In this document: piece after piece, positions 1 to 8,957 of the stretch
How the letters are laid out: the number at the start of each line of letters is the position of its first letter
Position numbering within the stretch: position 1 is the stretch's first letter
From: DASVRA01 sp036388855
Lineage (GTDB): Bacteria; Pseudomonadota; Alphaproteobacteria; Caulobacterales; Caulobacteraceae
Assembly: GCA_036388855.1 (NCBI GenBank)
Contig: DASVRA010000013.1
Coordinates: 1 to 64,000, forward strand
Length of the DNA: 64,000 nucleotides
Direction of reading: 5' to 3'
Position numbers and translations under genes: made by a program
Notes under the pieces: model-generated
Database searches by the model: none
What the model was told of the DNA's origin: nothing
The model's input: the letters and a program-made list of their open reading frames with translations, nothing else

Positions 1-3000
1 GTCGCCCCACGACGACCCCGGCAGGTCGAACAAGCGCCTGCGCTCGGCCCAGGACTTCTCGGCGTCGGGCGTAGGGTCGAGGAAGACGTGGCGGTGGTCG
101 AAGGCGGCGACCAGCTTCGTGGCCTTGGACAGCAGCATGCCGTTGCCGAAGACGTCGCCGGACATGTCGCCCACGCCGACGACGGTGAAGGGCTCGGTCT
201 GGATGTCCTTGTCCATCTCGCGGAAGTGGCGCTTGACCGCCTCCCAGGCGCCGCGGGCGGTGATGCCCATGGCCTTGTGGTCGTAGCCGGCCGAGCCGCC
301 CGAGGCGAAGGCGTCGCCGAGCCAGAAGCCGCGCTCAACCGACACCGCGTTGGCGATATCCGAGAAGGTGGCGGTGCCCTTGTCGGCGGCCACGACCAGG
401 TAGGGGTCGTCCGCGTCGTGCGCGACGACGCCGTCAGGCCGCACCACCTTGCCGTCCGGGTCGAGGTTGTCGGTCAGGTCCAGAAGACCGGCGAGGTAGA
501 CCTTGTAGGCCTCCACCGCCTCGGCGCGCACCGCTGGGCCGGGCTCGCGCGGCAGCATCTTGGGGTAGAAGCCGCCCTTGGCGCCGACGGGGACGATGAC
601 GGCGTTCTTGACCTGCTGCGCCTTCACCAGCCCCAGCACCTCGGTGCGGTAGTCGTCGCGGCGGTCGGACCAGCGCAGGCCGCCGCGCGCGACTGGGCCG
701 AAGCGCAGGTGCACGCCCTCGATGTGGGGGGCCCAGACGAAGATCTCGCGGAACGGCTTGGGGTCGGGCAGGGCCTCCAGCTCGCGGCTGGCGACCTTGA
801 AGGAGATGTAGGGCTTGGGCCGGCTGTCCTCGCTCGTTTGGTAGTAGTTGGTGCGCTTGGCCGCGCCGACCAGGCGGGCGAGGCGGCGCAGCACCCGGTC
901 GGCGTCGAGGCTGGCGACCTGCTGCAGGTCCCCGAGAATCTGGTCGCGGAGCGCGTCGGCGGCGGCGCAGCGGGTTTCCACGTCCAGCCCCCGCGCCGGG
1001 TCGAACTTGACCTCGAACATCTCCAGGATCGCTCGGGTGATGTGGGGGAAGTCGCGCAGCGCCTCCGCCTGCACCGTCACGCTGGACTCGATCCCGGACT
1101 GCTGGCGATAGCGGGCGAGGGCGCGGATCAGCGCCACCTTCCGCCACGGAGCGGCGATCTCCATGACCAGACGGTTGAACGGGTCGTTCTCGGTGCGGCC
1201 GGTCCAGGCGGCGATCACCGCCTGTTCGAACGGCTCCTTGATGTCCTCGAAAATGAGGTTCCCGGCGCGCTCGTCCTCCAGGTGGAAGTCCTGCACCCAG
1301 ACGCGCTCGCGGGCGCCGTCGGGGCAGATGCGCTCGACCGGGTGGCTTTCCTCGATCAGCGCCTTCAGACCGATGTTGTCGAGGATGGGCAGGACGGTCG
1401 AGAGCGGGGCCGGCTCCTCGCCGGTCTTGTAGAGCTTGAAGCGGAACTGGAGTTCGTTGTCGTCGGGGCAGCGGTAGGCGCGGACCTTGATCGGCTCGTT
1501 CGAGGGCGCCTCCATCGCCGCGATGTCCGCCAGCGCCTCGGCGGGGCCGTACTGCTCCTTGTAGCCGGCGCCGAAGGAGGCGGCGTAGCGGCTGGCGATG
1601 TCGGCGGCGGCTTCCTGGCTGATGCCGCTGCCGGCGGCGGCTTCGCGGAACTTGTCGTGCCAGGTGCGGGCGGCCTCGGCCAGCGCCTGCTCCAGCTCGA
1701 GCAGGTCGGGCTCGGCGTGGGCGCCGGGGCGCACGCCGATGATGTAGTGCAGCCGCGCCAGGGGGTTGTCGGTGAAGGTGGGGTAGACGGCGGAGACCCG
1801 GCCGCCCCAGGCCTGGGCCAGCATCTGGCCGGCGCGGCGGGAAAATTCGGAGTGGTAGCTGTCCTTGGGGACGAACAGCAGCACCGAGATGAAGCGGTCG
1901 AACGGGTCGCGGCGGGCGAACATGCGCAGGCGCGGGCGGTCGTAGAGGTGGACGACGCCGAGCGCGATGCGCAGCAGCTCGTCCTCGCTCATCTGGAACA
2001 GCTCGTCGCGGGGGTAGGCCTCGAGAATGTTGCGCAGGCGCTTTTCGTTGTGGCCGCCGGGCGACTTGCCGGCGCGGGCGATGACGTTGGAGATCTTGCG
2101 CCGGATCAGCGGCACCTGGCGGACCGAGGCGTCGTAAGCTTCAGCCGTGAACAATCCGACGAAACGAACCTCGCCGAAGGCGCGGCCGTCGGGGCCGTAA
2201 CGCTTGACCCCGACGTAATCCATGTAGGCGCGGCGGTGGACGCGCGAGCGCAGGTTGGACTTGGCGACGATCAGGGGCGCGTCGTCCATGTAGCGGCGGG
2301 AACCGGGCGACAGGATCGCGGGCTCGGAGTCTCGCCGCAGCACCGAGCGCGACTGGTCGCGCAGGACGCCCAGGCTGCCCTCGGGGGTGTAGCGCGGCTC
2401 TTCGGCCTCGTAGTCGCCCGAGGCGGTGCGCGGGTATTCGTAGATGCGGGCGCCCAGGAAGACGAAGTGGTCCTCGGCCAGCCATTCCAGGAAGGCGCAG
2501 TCCTCCTCGGCCTGGGCCTTGGAGGCGAGGGGGGAGGAGGCGCGCAGGTCGTGGATGGTGGCGGCCATCAGCTCGCGCATGGCGGCCCAGTCGGTGACGG
2601 CGGCGCGCACGTCGGCGACCGAGGCGCGCACGCCCTGGACCAGCGCCTCCGCCCGCTGGGGGCCGAGCGGGGCCAGCAGCACCTGAATCATGGATTCGCG
2701 GCGCGGCTGGTCGTCGTCAGCGTTGAGGCGGCGGCCGGAGGCGTCGCGGCCGACCTCGATCACGGGGTGGAACATGGTGCGCACGGCGAATCCGCCTTCG
2801 GCCACCTCGCCCATCACGCTGTCGACCAGGAAGGGGGCGTCGTCCTGGATGAGCTCCAGCACGGATACGCCGAGTTCGCCGCCGGCGGCGCCGCGGCCCT
2901 GGATCAGCCGGACCTTGGCCTCGCCTTCGGGGCGCTGCTCGGCGAAGGCCCAGAATTCGCGGGCGAGGTGGGCTAGGTCCTCGGCCGAGAGGCCGGAGAT

Positions 3001-3186
3001 CTCATCGACGGCGCAGTCCTCGTGGATTTGCGCGATGAAGGCGCGCTCGGCCTCGCTGAGGCCGTCGCGGCCGAGCTCGCGCTTCAGGGCGTTGGCGAAG
3101 GCGTCGGCCAAGGCCTGTTGCGAAATCGCCTGGGCTTCGACGGAGCTGACGGGGGTTGCGGGCTGGCGCGCGGCGGCGGTCGGCAT
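1..3186 (-). CDS. gdhZ: NAD-specific glutamate dehydrogenase, large type (3' end beyond window)
   Basis: This gene oxidises glutamate to 2-oxoglutarate and ammonium with NAD in the cytoplasm, so it links amino-acid catabolism to the TCA cycle. The frame runs open from an ATG at 3186 to the window edge. That gives the N-terminal 1062 codons of a family whose members are about 1600 residues. Recognisable pieces are the N-terminal region with VLELIQDDAPFLVDSVMGE (about residues 110-130) and the catalytic-domain motif KGGFYPKMLPREP (near 540-585). In Caulobacter the enzyme called GdhZ also restrains cell division together with KidO; whether that holds here is inference. A long open frame on the opposite strand is a high-GC shadow. 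The stop codon and C-terminus are not in view. Confidence 0.93.
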   Translation of the reverse strand, partial: MPTAAARQPATPVSSVEAQAISQQALADAFANALKRELGRDGLSEAERAFIAQIHEDCAVDEISGLSAEDLAHLAREFWAFAEQRPEGEAKVRLIQGRGAAGGELGVSVLELIQDDAPFLVDSVMGEVAEGGFAVRTMFHPVIEVGRDASGRRLNADDDQPRRESMIQVLLAPLGPQRAEALVQGVRASVADVRAAVTDWAAMRELMAATIHDLRASSPLASKAQAEEDCAFLEWLAEDHFVFLGARIYEYPRTASGDYEAEEPRYTPEGSLGVLRDQSRSVLRRDSEPAILSPGSRRYMDDAPLIVAKSNLRSRVHRRAYMDYVGVKRYGPDGRAFGEVRFVGLFTAEAYDASVRQVPLIRRKISNVIARAGKSPGGHNEKRLRNILEAYPRDELFQMSEDELLRIALGVVHLYDRPRLRMFARRDPFDRFISVLLFVPKDSYHSEFSRRAGQMLAQAWGGRVSAVYPTFTDNPLARLHYIIGVRPGAHAEPDLLELEQALAEAARTWHDKFREAAAGSGISQEAAADIASRYAASFGAGYKEQYGPAEALADIAAMEAPSNEPIKVRAYRCPDDNELQFRFKLYKTGEEPAPLSTVLPILDNIGLKALIEESHPVERICPDGARERVWVQDFHLEDERAGNLIFEDIKEPFEQAVIAAWTGRTENDPFNRLVMEIAAPWRKVALIRALARYRQQSGIESSVTVQAEALRDFPHITRAILEMFEVKFDPARGLDVETRCAAADALRDQILGDLQQVASLDADRVLRRLARLVGAAKRTNYYQTSEDSRPKPYISFKVASRELEALPDPKPFREIFVWAPHIEGVHLRFGPVARGGLRWSDRRDDYRTEVLGLVKAQQVKNAVIVPVGAKGGFYPKMLPREPGPAVRAEAVEAYKVYLAGLLDLTDNLDPDGKVVRPDGVVAHDADDPYLVVAADKGTATFSDIANAVSVERGFWLGDAFASGGSAGYDHKAMGITARGAWEAVKRHFREMDKDIQTEPFTVVGVGDMSGDVFGNGMLLSKATKLVAAFDHRHVFLDPTPDAEKSWAERRRLFDLPGSSWGD

Positions 3187-3246
3187 GGCGGCGCAACCTA
3201 GTCCGATGGCCGGGCAAGGCAACCCGCGAAGCTCGCTCTCCGGAAG

Positions 3247-4371
3247 CTAAGCGGACTTCGCCCGCAGCCGCGGCTGGGGCTGGGGCGGGTCTGACGGATC
3301 GTCCGACTGCTCGCCGCGTTCGGGGTTGCCGTCCCAGGAGAGCAGCACCGCGACCCACCGGGTGCCGGGGAACTGCATCAGGATGACCATGACCACCACG
3401 GTCAGCGGGCTGGAGAGGAAGGCGCCGGGCGCGCCCCAGATCGCGCCCCAGAAGGCCAGCGACAGCAGCACCGCGACCGGGTCGAGATTCAGGCTGACGC
3501 CCTGCATCCGAGGCGTCACGACGTTGCCAACGACGAAGAAGATCAGTTGCGAGCCGGCGAACAACAACGCCGCCTGCCACCAGCTGTCGAATTCAAGGAG
3601 CGCGAACAGCGGCGGCGCGACGGTGCCGATCAGGCCGCCGACGATCGGAATGTAGGAGGTCAGGAAGATGAAGAAGGCCCAGAAGAAGGCGTTGTCCAAG
3701 CCGACCGCCGCCATCAGCACCCAGACGGCGGCGGCGATGATCAGGCCGGTGACCGTCTGGACCCAGACGTAGCGCTCGATGCCGTTGCGGACCCGGGTGA
3801 AGATCTCGACCGCGTCGTCGCGGCTGTCGCGGGTGGGGAACAGGGTGACCAGCTTTCGCCGGAAGCCGTAGCGGGAGGCCAGCAGGAAACCGAGGTAGAT
3901 CAGCACGAACATCGAGTCCGACAGCACGCCCTGGAGCGTCTGGGCGACCGCGCCCATCAGCCGTTCAGGGTTCAGCCGCTGGATGAGCTCGTCGAGCGTC
4001 GGCGGCACCGCGATGCCGACGGCGTGGGCGCCCTGGGTGATCAGGGCCTGGAGCTTGGGGCCGTAGCCGGCCATCTGGCCGACGAAGGCGCGGGCGTTGT
4101 CGGCCAGCAGATAGACGGAGCCGACGAACAGCAGGATCGAAACGATCAGCGCCAGCGGCCGCGAGAAGCGGGTGGAGACACCGGGAATGCGGTGGTCGAG
4201 CACCCGGGCGAAGCCATCGATCAGCACCATCAGGAAGATGGCCATAACCAGCGGCGTGAGGATGCCGCGCAGCCAGTAGAGCGCGAAGCCGCCGAGAATC
4301 ACGGCGATCAGCACCACGGCGTTACGGGTGGCGGGGCTGGTCGCTTCGGGCAGGGCGGCTGGGTGATTCAT
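3247..4371 (-). CDS. AI-2E family transporter (PerM/TqsA-like permease)
   Basis: The 374-residue inner-membrane protein has the pattern of the AI-2E transporter family. There is a TM pair near the N-terminus (VLIAVILGGFALYWL, then LTPLVMAIFLMVLIDGF), another TM near residue 75-95, a soluble amphipathic section around 100-150, and a C-terminal TM bundle ending in the typical GAPGAFLSSPLTVV loop. Members export small molecules or ions, and the substrate cannot be read from sequence. It lies 9 bases downstream of trmB and 60 bases upstream of the glutamate dehydrogenase on the same strand, so co-transcription with trmB is likely. The C-terminal tail (about 330-374) is proline-rich, charged and probably cytosolic. 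Confidence 0.88.
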   Translation of the reverse strand: MNHPAALPEATSPATRNAVVLIAVILGGFALYWLRGILTPLVMAIFLMVLIDGFARVLDHRIPGVSTRFSRPLALIVSILLFVGSVYLLADNARAFVGQMAGYGPKLQALITQGAHAVGIAVPPTLDELIQRLNPERLMGAVAQTLQGVLSDSMFVLIYLGFLLASRYGFRRKLVTLFPTRDSRDDAVEIFTRVRNGIERYVWVQTVTGLIIAAAVWVLMAAVGLDNAFFWAFFIFLTSYIPIVGGLIGTVAPPLFALLEFDSWWQAALLFAGSQLIFFVVGNVVTPRMQGVSLNLDPVAVLLSLAFWGAIWGAPGAFLSSPLTVVVMVILMQFPGTRWVAVLLSWDGNPERGEQSDDPSDPPQPQPRLRAKSA

Positions 4372-4380
4372 GACGGCAGT

Positions 4381-5070
4381 CTAGCTCCGCCGCAAGAAAT
4401 CGAAGAACACCGGCGCGCAATCGCCCAGGCGCTTGGCTTCGTAGCGGGTCGTGACATGGTCGAGCGCGGGCAGGCGCCAGTCGTCGGCGCGTTCGGCGGG
4501 CCAGTCGAACAGGCTGGAGCGCAGCACCCGTTCCAGCGTCCAGTCGGCGTAGTCGCGCCAGTCGGTGGCGAAGCGCAGGCGGCCGCCGGGCGCCAGCACC
4601 CGCGCGAACTCGGCCACGGTTTCGGCCTGGATCAGCCGGCGCTTGTGGTGGCGCGCTTTGGGCCAGGGGTCGGGGAACAGGATGAACAGGCGCTCGACGG
4701 AGCCGTCGGAGAGCACCGCCAGCAGTTCTCGGGCGTCGCCGGGATGGATGCGGACGTTGCCGAGCCGCTTGGCTTCCACCTGCGTCAGGAGGCTCGCCTG
4801 GCCGTTCACGAATGGCTCGGCGCCCAACAGCAGAACCTGGGGATTGCGCTCCCCCTGCGCGGCCAGGTGCTCGCCGCCGCCGAAGCCGATCTCCACCCAG
4901 ACCATGCGGGCCTCGGGCGCTAGGGCACGCGGGTCAATGCGGCCGTTCGAGAGGTCGAGTGTCAGCTCCCCCAGCCGCTCCGCCATCAACCTTGAGCGGC
5001 CCTCCCGCAGAGGCCGTCCTCGCACACGGCCGTAGGTTCGCATGGGAGGCGGCGGAGGTTCGGCGTGCAT
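4381..5070 (-). CDS. trmB: tRNA (guanine-N7-)-methyltransferase
   Basis: The enzyme methylates G46 of tRNAs using S-adenosylmethionine. The 229-residue protein carries the TrmB landmarks: the basic start MRTYGRVRGRPLR, the SAM-binding stretch VEIGFGGGEHL (about 76-86), the FPDPWPKARHHKRRL motif (about 150-165) and the C-terminal FATDWRDYADW. Two starts are possible: ATG 5070, or ATG 5043 giving the protein starting at MRTYGR, where similarity to the family begins. Neither has a strong Shine-Dalgarno. The gene sits between the lytic transglycosylase and the AI-2E permease on the same strand with short spacers (39 and 9 bases). Confidence 0.93.
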   Translation of the reverse strand: MHAEPPPPPMRTYGRVRGRPLREGRSRLMAERLGELTLDLSNGRIDPRALAPEARMVWVEIGFGGGEHLAAQGERNPQVLLLGAEPFVNGQASLLTQVEAKRLGNVRIHPGDARELLAVLSDGSVERLFILFPDPWPKARHHKRRLIQAETVAEFARVLAPGGRLRFATDWRDYADWTLERVLRSSLFDWPAERADDWRLPALDHVTTRYEAKRLGDCAPVFFDFLRRS

Positions 5071-5109
5071 GCCCGCGCTTTTAGCAGAGGCTGCGGCCGG
5101 GGTCGCCGC

Positions 5110-6336
5110 TCAGGAGCCCTGCGCCTGCAGCCGCTGGGCGAGGTCGGGCGTCAGATGGCCGTCGGGGGTAAGGCCGCTCGCCTTCTGCCAGGCGCGCACG
5201 GCGGCGCGGGTCTTGGTCCCGATCACTCCGTCGGGCTCCCCGACGTCGTAGCCGAGGCGGTTGAGGGCGAGCTGCGCCCCTTTGCGGTCGGACAGAGGGA
5301 TGGGCGCTTCGTAAGGCCACGACGTGACCACCCCCGGCCGCCCCGCCACGCGGTCGGCGAGCAGGCCAACGGCCAGGGCGTAGGCGGTGGAGTTGTTGTA
5401 GGCGCGGATCACGAAGTGGTTGCCGAAGGCGAGGAAGGCGGGGCCACGGGCGCCGGCGGGCAGGATCAGCTGGGCCTCGGCCTCGTTGTCGGCGTCGCGC
5501 CAGGGGCGGCCGTCGGCGGCGCGGGCGCCCAGGCTCATCCACTGGAGCAGACCGTAGCGGGGGCCTTCACTGAGGCCGTAGTCGAAGCCGGAGGGCAGGC
5601 GCACCTCGCGCGCCCAGCTCTGGCCCCGAGCCCAGCCGGCCTTGGCCAGCAGGTTGGCGGCGGAACCCAGGGCGTCGGGGGCCGAAGCCCAGATGTCGCG
5701 GCGGCCGTCGCCGTCGATATCGACCGCCGTGTCGAGGTAGGTCGCGGGGATGAACTGGGTCTGGCCCATGGCGCCGGCCCAGGAGCCGCGCAGCCGCTCG
5801 CGTCCGATCCGGCCGTCCGCGAGGATGCGCAGCGCCGCGATCAGCTGGGTCTCGGCCCAGTCGCGGCGGCGGCCCTCGTAGGCCAGAGTGGCGAGCGAGC
5901 GGACGATGTCTCGGTCGCCCTGGATGGCGCCGTAGTCGGACTCCATGCCCCAGATGCCGACCAGGATCTCGCCCGGCACGCCCGAGCGCGCTTCGATGCG
6001 GCCGAGCCAGGAGCGCATGTCCCCGAACCGGGCGCGGCCAGCCTCCACCTTGGCCTCGGAGACCGCGCGCTGGACGTAGTCGCTGATCGGCCGCGAGAGT
6101 TCGGGCTGGCTGCGGTCGGCGGCGACGATGCGCTCGTCGGGGGTCAGGCCTGCCAGTTCCCGCCGCGCCACCGCCTCGGGCACGCCACCGGCGAGCGCGC
6201 GCGGCAGGAAAGCCTGAGCCCAGGCGTCGAAGCCGGGGTCGCCCGAGCGGGTCACCGGCAGGGCGAGCTCCACCGGCGCGCGGGGCGGGTCGGCCAGGGC
6301 GGCCAGGCTGGCGAACAGGAAGGCGCGGCGATGCAT
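5110..6336 (-). CDS. MltB-family lytic murein transglycosylase with peptidoglycan-binding domain
   Basis: A periplasmic enzyme that cleaves the MurNAc-GlcNAc bond of peptidoglycan with formation of an anhydro end. The start at ATG 6336 is chosen over an upstream in-frame ATG (6375) because it begins directly with a short signal peptide (MHRRAFLFASLAALA). The SLT-like catalytic core contains the acid Glu in GIWGMESDYG (about residue 140) and the GAMGQTQFIP and DGDGRRD motifs of the MltB family. The last 60 residues (LNRLGYDVGEPDGVIGTKTR) are a PG_binding_1 module for cell-wall anchoring. Length, about 408 residues, is usual for the MltB-plus-PGB architecture in alphaproteobacteria. Confidence 0.92.
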   Translation of the reverse strand: MHRRAFLFASLAALADPPRAPVELALPVTRSGDPGFDAWAQAFLPRALAGGVPEAVARRELAGLTPDERIVAADRSQPELSRPISDYVQRAVSEAKVEAGRARFGDMRSWLGRIEARSGVPGEILVGIWGMESDYGAIQGDRDIVRSLATLAYEGRRRDWAETQLIAALRILADGRIGRERLRGSWAGAMGQTQFIPATYLDTAVDIDGDGRRDIWASAPDALGSAANLLAKAGWARGQSWAREVRLPSGFDYGLSEGPRYGLLQWMSLGARAADGRPWRDADNEAEAQLILPAGARGPAFLAFGNHFVIRAYNNSTAYALAVGLLADRVAGRPGVVTSWPYEAPIPLSDRKGAQLALNRLGYDVGEPDGVIGTKTRAAVRAWQKASGLTPDGHLTPDLAQRLQAQGS

Positions 6337-6399
6337 CTCGGGCAGGATAACGCCCGTGGACGCCGTTTGGGTCACAAAAGCGGGATCAAAGGCGGAGGC

Positions 6400-6582
6400 T
6401 CAGCCGTCCGCGCCGGGCTCGAAGCGGCGCACCCGCCGCGGCCCCTGCCACAGCTCCAGCGCGAATTCATGAGGGTGATCGGCAACACGGCGCATCGCAT
6501 CGTCGTCATCGACGCATTCGAGGTCCATGGCGCGCGTGATCTTATCTTTTGAGCTGAAGAAATACAGCCGATACCAAGCCAT
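6400..6582 (-). CDS. short conserved alphaproteobacterial protein, unknown function
   Basis: A 60-residue protein starting MAWYRLYFFSSKDKITRAMD. The sequence is compact and acidic in the middle (ECVDDDDAM) and ends in RRVRRFEPGADG. This resembles a small conserved alphaproteobacterial family of unknown function, and I recognise no domain with a known role. The ATG at 6582 is preferred to the one at 6597 because the conserved part begins there. It lies 24 bases beyond the upstream end of the lytic transglycosylase frame, on the same strand. The terminator and triple GTTC repeat at 6680-6773 lie upstream and could insulate or regulate it. Confidence 0.6.
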   Translation of the reverse strand: MAWYRLYFFSSKDKITRAMDLECVDDDDAMRRVADHPHEFALELWQGPRRVRRFEPGADG

Positions 6583-6679
6583 CGCCCCCGCCCCCACGCA
6601 GGCCGCCGCTGGAACTCGCGCAGTATGGCGCGGCTTGTTTGACTTGGCGAGTCCCTGAGCGGCTTAGCGAACACAAGAA

Positions 6680-6716
6680 AGCCCCCGGCGGGAGGGGGTA
6701 TTGACCGCCGGGGGCT
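6680..6716 (-). terminator. intrinsic terminator or attenuator hairpin (minus strand)
   Basis: A perfect 12-bp inverted repeat (AGCCCCCGGCGG at 6680-6691, complement at 6705-6716) with a 13-base loop. Read on the minus strand it is followed by TTTCTTGTGTT, a usable T-rich tail; on the plus strand there is no T run. It therefore stops leftward transcripts that begin somewhere near 6740-6830, ahead of the 60-residue gene. No convincing protein gene lies on that side, so it ends either a small RNA or a regulated leader. The minus-strand loop carries CCCCCUC, complementary to Shine-Dalgarno sequences. Confidence 0.65.
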
Positions 6717-6747
6717 GCTAGCGTGGAGATGGAGCGTTCACCTTGAT

Positions 6748-6773
6748 GAACATGGAATGAACTGCCGATGAAC
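6748..6773. promoter_or_regulatory. triple GAAC/GTTC direct repeat, matches alphaproteobacterial LexA (SOS) box
   Basis: GAAC occurs at 6748, 6759 and 6770, exactly 11 bases apart. On the minus strand this is GTTC-N7-GTTC-N7-GTTC. The known alphaproteobacterial LexA operator is GTTC-N7-GTTC, so two overlapping operators are present. A fourth GTTC at 6736-6739 is in the opposite orientation. It could serve the leftward transcript that ends at the hairpin 6680-6716 or, less likely at about 60 bases from the -35, the rpmJ promoter. Binding by LexA is inference from motif only. Confidence 0.5.
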
Positions 6774-6831
6774 GGCTTGGTTCCCGGCGTCGCGAGATTT
6801 TCTTAACCAAAGCGCTCGGGCGGGACCCGAA

Positions 6832-6860
6832 TTGACCAGGGGGCGGCGTTCCCTTATATG
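6832..6860 (+). promoter_or_regulatory. predicted rpmJ promoter
   Basis: TTGACC at 6832-6837 and TATATG at 6855-6860 are separated by 17 bases, which is a good housekeeping-sigma promoter. Transcription would begin near 6867, about 55 bases before the rpmJ ATG. There is no other gene between. Confidence 0.65.
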
Positions 6861-6922
6861 CGCCCGCTTCCTAATCTCCCGTCCGCCCGGAGTTCCGGCG
6901 ACGCTCAAAGACAGACGCCGCC

Positions 6923-7048
6923 ATGAAGGTCCGCAGCTCGCTCAAGTCCCTGAAAAGCCGCCACCGCGACTGCAAGCTGGTGCGCCGCAAGGGCCGCATC
7001 TACGTGATCAACAAGACCGATCCACGGTTCAAGGCCAAGCAGGGCTGA
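6923..7048 (+). CDS. rpmJ: 50S ribosomal protein L36
   Basis: This 41-residue gene is easily missed because of its length. The translation begins MKVRSSLKSLKSRHRDCK and continues VRRKGRIYVINKTDPRFKAK, the signature of bacterial L36. It is the C-minus form: the four zinc-ligand Cys/His positions of C-plus L36 are not all present, although one Cys (CKLV) and one His remain. This is usual for alphaproteobacteria. It is a monocistronic gene with its own promoter at 6832-6860. The stop TGA is at 7046-7048. Confidence 0.95.
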   Translation: MKVRSSLKSLKSRHRDCKLVRRKGRIYVINKTDPRFKAKQG

Positions 7049-7254
7049 GGCCCGCTTCCAGCTTCACATCACACGCAAGGTAGAGGCGGGCTGCAAAAGG
7101 CGTCCGGCCGTCGTCGCAATCCGGTGATCATTGACCCGCATCGGCGAACCCCTCCGGCGGTCCGCGGAAGGACGAGGCGGCGCCACATTAGGCGGAGCGC
7201 AGGCGGGTTAGCCGCTGCGCTCGACCGGCAGCGCCGGCCTGTCTAAAAGCGCGC

Positions 7255-8919
7255 ATGAGCGACGCCCAAACCCCTGCCCGCCCGGAAGCCGCGGTGCTTG
7301 CCGACGTGGACCTGGCGCTCCGCGCCGACGACCTCGAGCGCGCGGCCCGCGTGGCCGAGCGGGCGGTCGAGGAGGGCTCCGGGCACCCCCTGCTGCTGGG
7401 TCTGGCCGCTTATCGCCTGAAGGAGCGGGGGCGGTTCGCCGAAGCGATCGACATGGCGGTGCGCGCCCATAAGACCGATCCCCAGGACGTGACCGTGCTG
7501 CGCGTGCTGGCCGACGCCCTGGCCCACCAGAACCGCTTCGACGAGGCGCTGAAGGTGCTGGATGAGGCCCTGCGGCTGAACCCCGACTATGCCGAGGGCC
7601 ACTATGGCCGGGGCGTGGTGCTGGAGGCGCTGGGGCAGCTGCAGGGCGCGATGGATTGCTACCGGCGCGCCAACGAGCTGGAACCGAATTATCCGGGACC
7701 GTTGGCCGGCGCCGCATCGCTGGCGCTGCGCCTGGGCGAGTTCGAAAGGGCTCGGGGCGCGGCCGAGCAGGCGCTGAAGCTGGGGTCCAGGCGGTCCGGC
7801 GCGCTGCTCACCCTGGCGCAGCTCGACCTGGCGGAAACGCATCCGGAACACGCCCGCGTCCGCCTGGAGACGGCCCTGGCGGGCGGTGCGCTCACGGCGC
7901 TGCATGTGCCCGACGCCCGCGTCCTCCTGGGCGATGCGCTCGATGCGGAGGGCAAGCGAGCCGAGGCGTTCGCCTCCTGGTCGTCGGGCAAGGCGGCCTG
8001 GCGGGAGATGTACGCCTCCACCTATGCGCGGCCGGGGCTGGAGACCGCGCCGCAACTGGTGGCGCGGCTGACGCGGCAGTTCGAGGCGCTGTCGCCTGCC
8101 GTCTGGTCGGGTCCCGTAGCGGCCCCAGCCGAGCCGCCGCCCTGCCGCCAGCACGTCTTCCTGGTCGGCTTCCCCCGTTCGGGCACCACGCTGCTGGAGC
8201 AGGTCCTGGCGAGCCACGAGGACATCGTCACCCTGGAGGAGCGCGAGACCCTGATCGACGCCGAGGTGGACCTGATCAGCGCTCCGGACGGGCTGGAGTA
8301 CCTGGCGGACCTGGAGGAGGCCGCCCTTGCCCGTTACCGCGACGGCTACTGGGGCCGCGTCGCCAGCTTTCGCCTGCCGACCCCCGGCCGGGTGTTCGTC
8401 GACAAGCTGCCGCTGAACTCGATCAAGCTGCCGCTGATCGCCAAGCTGTTCCCCCGGGCCAAGGTGCTGCTGGCGCGGCGCGATCCGCGCGACGTGGTGT
8501 TCAGTTGTTTCCGCCAGAACTTCAGGCCCAACGCCTTCATGCACGAGTTCACCACGCTCGAAGGCGCCGCGGGCCTTTACGACGCCGTGATGCGGCTGAT
8601 GAGCCTCTACGAGGAGCGCCTGCCGCTCGACCGGCGCCTCGTGCGTTACGAGGATCTGGTGGCGGACTTCGAGGCGCAGACCCGCGCCGTTTGCGAGTTC
8701 CTGGGGGTGGCGTGGTCTCCGGCCATGGCGGACTTTGCCGAAACCGCCAAGGCCCGGCCGATCCGCACCCCCAGCGCAAGGCAGGTGGCCCGCGGCCTCT
8801 ATGCGAGCGGGGTCGGCCGCTGGCGCCCCTATGCCGAGCAGCTGGCCTCGATCCTGCCGGTGCTTGAGCCATGGGTGGAGGCGTTCGGCTACGGCGAGAC
8901 GGCCGCAGGCGCCGCCTAG
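7255..8919 (+). CDS. TPR-repeat sulfotransferase family protein
   Basis: A 554-residue cytoplasmic protein with two parts. Residues about 15-250 are tetratricopeptide repeats (for example ALKVLDEALRLNPDYAEGHY and the following 34-residue units). Residues about 295-530 form a PAPS-dependent sulfotransferase domain. The phosphosulfate-binding loop is FLVGFPRSGTTLLEQVL, and the 3'-phosphate-binding segment is the RRDPRDVVFSCFRQNF region. TPR-sulfotransferases are common in Caulobacterales; the acceptor (sugar, lipid or protein) is unknown. It is preceded by a 206-base gap with no recognisable element. lolA follows 38 bases later on the same strand. Confidence 0.85.
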   Translation: MSDAQTPARPEAAVLADVDLALRADDLERAARVAERAVEEGSGHPLLLGLAAYRLKERGRFAEAIDMAVRAHKTDPQDVTVLRVLADALAHQNRFDEALKVLDEALRLNPDYAEGHYGRGVVLEALGQLQGAMDCYRRANELEPNYPGPLAGAASLALRLGEFERARGAAEQALKLGSRRSGALLTLAQLDLAETHPEHARVRLETALAGGALTALHVPDARVLLGDALDAEGKRAEAFASWSSGKAAWREMYASTYARPGLETAPQLVARLTRQFEALSPAVWSGPVAAPAEPPPCRQHVFLVGFPRSGTTLLEQVLASHEDIVTLEERETLIDAEVDLISAPDGLEYLADLEEAALARYRDGYWGRVASFRLPTPGRVFVDKLPLNSIKLPLIAKLFPRAKVLLARRDPRDVVFSCFRQNFRPNAFMHEFTTLEGAAGLYDAVMRLMSLYEERLPLDRRLVRYEDLVADFEAQTRAVCEFLGVAWSPAMADFAETAKARPIRTPSARQVARGLYASGVGRWRPYAEQLASILPVLEPWVEAFGYGETAAGAA

Positions 8920-8957
8920 CCATTCCCCCGCCACAAGCGCCCTTTAGGCTTTCCGCG

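Noticed and set aside
88..2976. 962-codon open frame on the plus strand over the glutamate dehydrogenase gene
   Set aside because: It is antisense to the clear GDH coding sequence and composed of Ala/Gly/Val/Arg-rich low-complexity protein; this is a high-GC shadow.
6718..6753. 11-codon frame ending just before the hairpin at 6680-6716, as an attenuation leader peptide (MFIKVNAPSPR)
   Set aside because: No ribosome-binding site, no runs of one amino acid and no biosynthetic gene downstream; hairpin alone is better explained as an RNA terminator.
7049..7090. Possible rpmJ terminator (GCCCGC ... GCGGGC)
   Set aside because: The stem is only six bases with a 30-base loop and lacks a T run; not supported.
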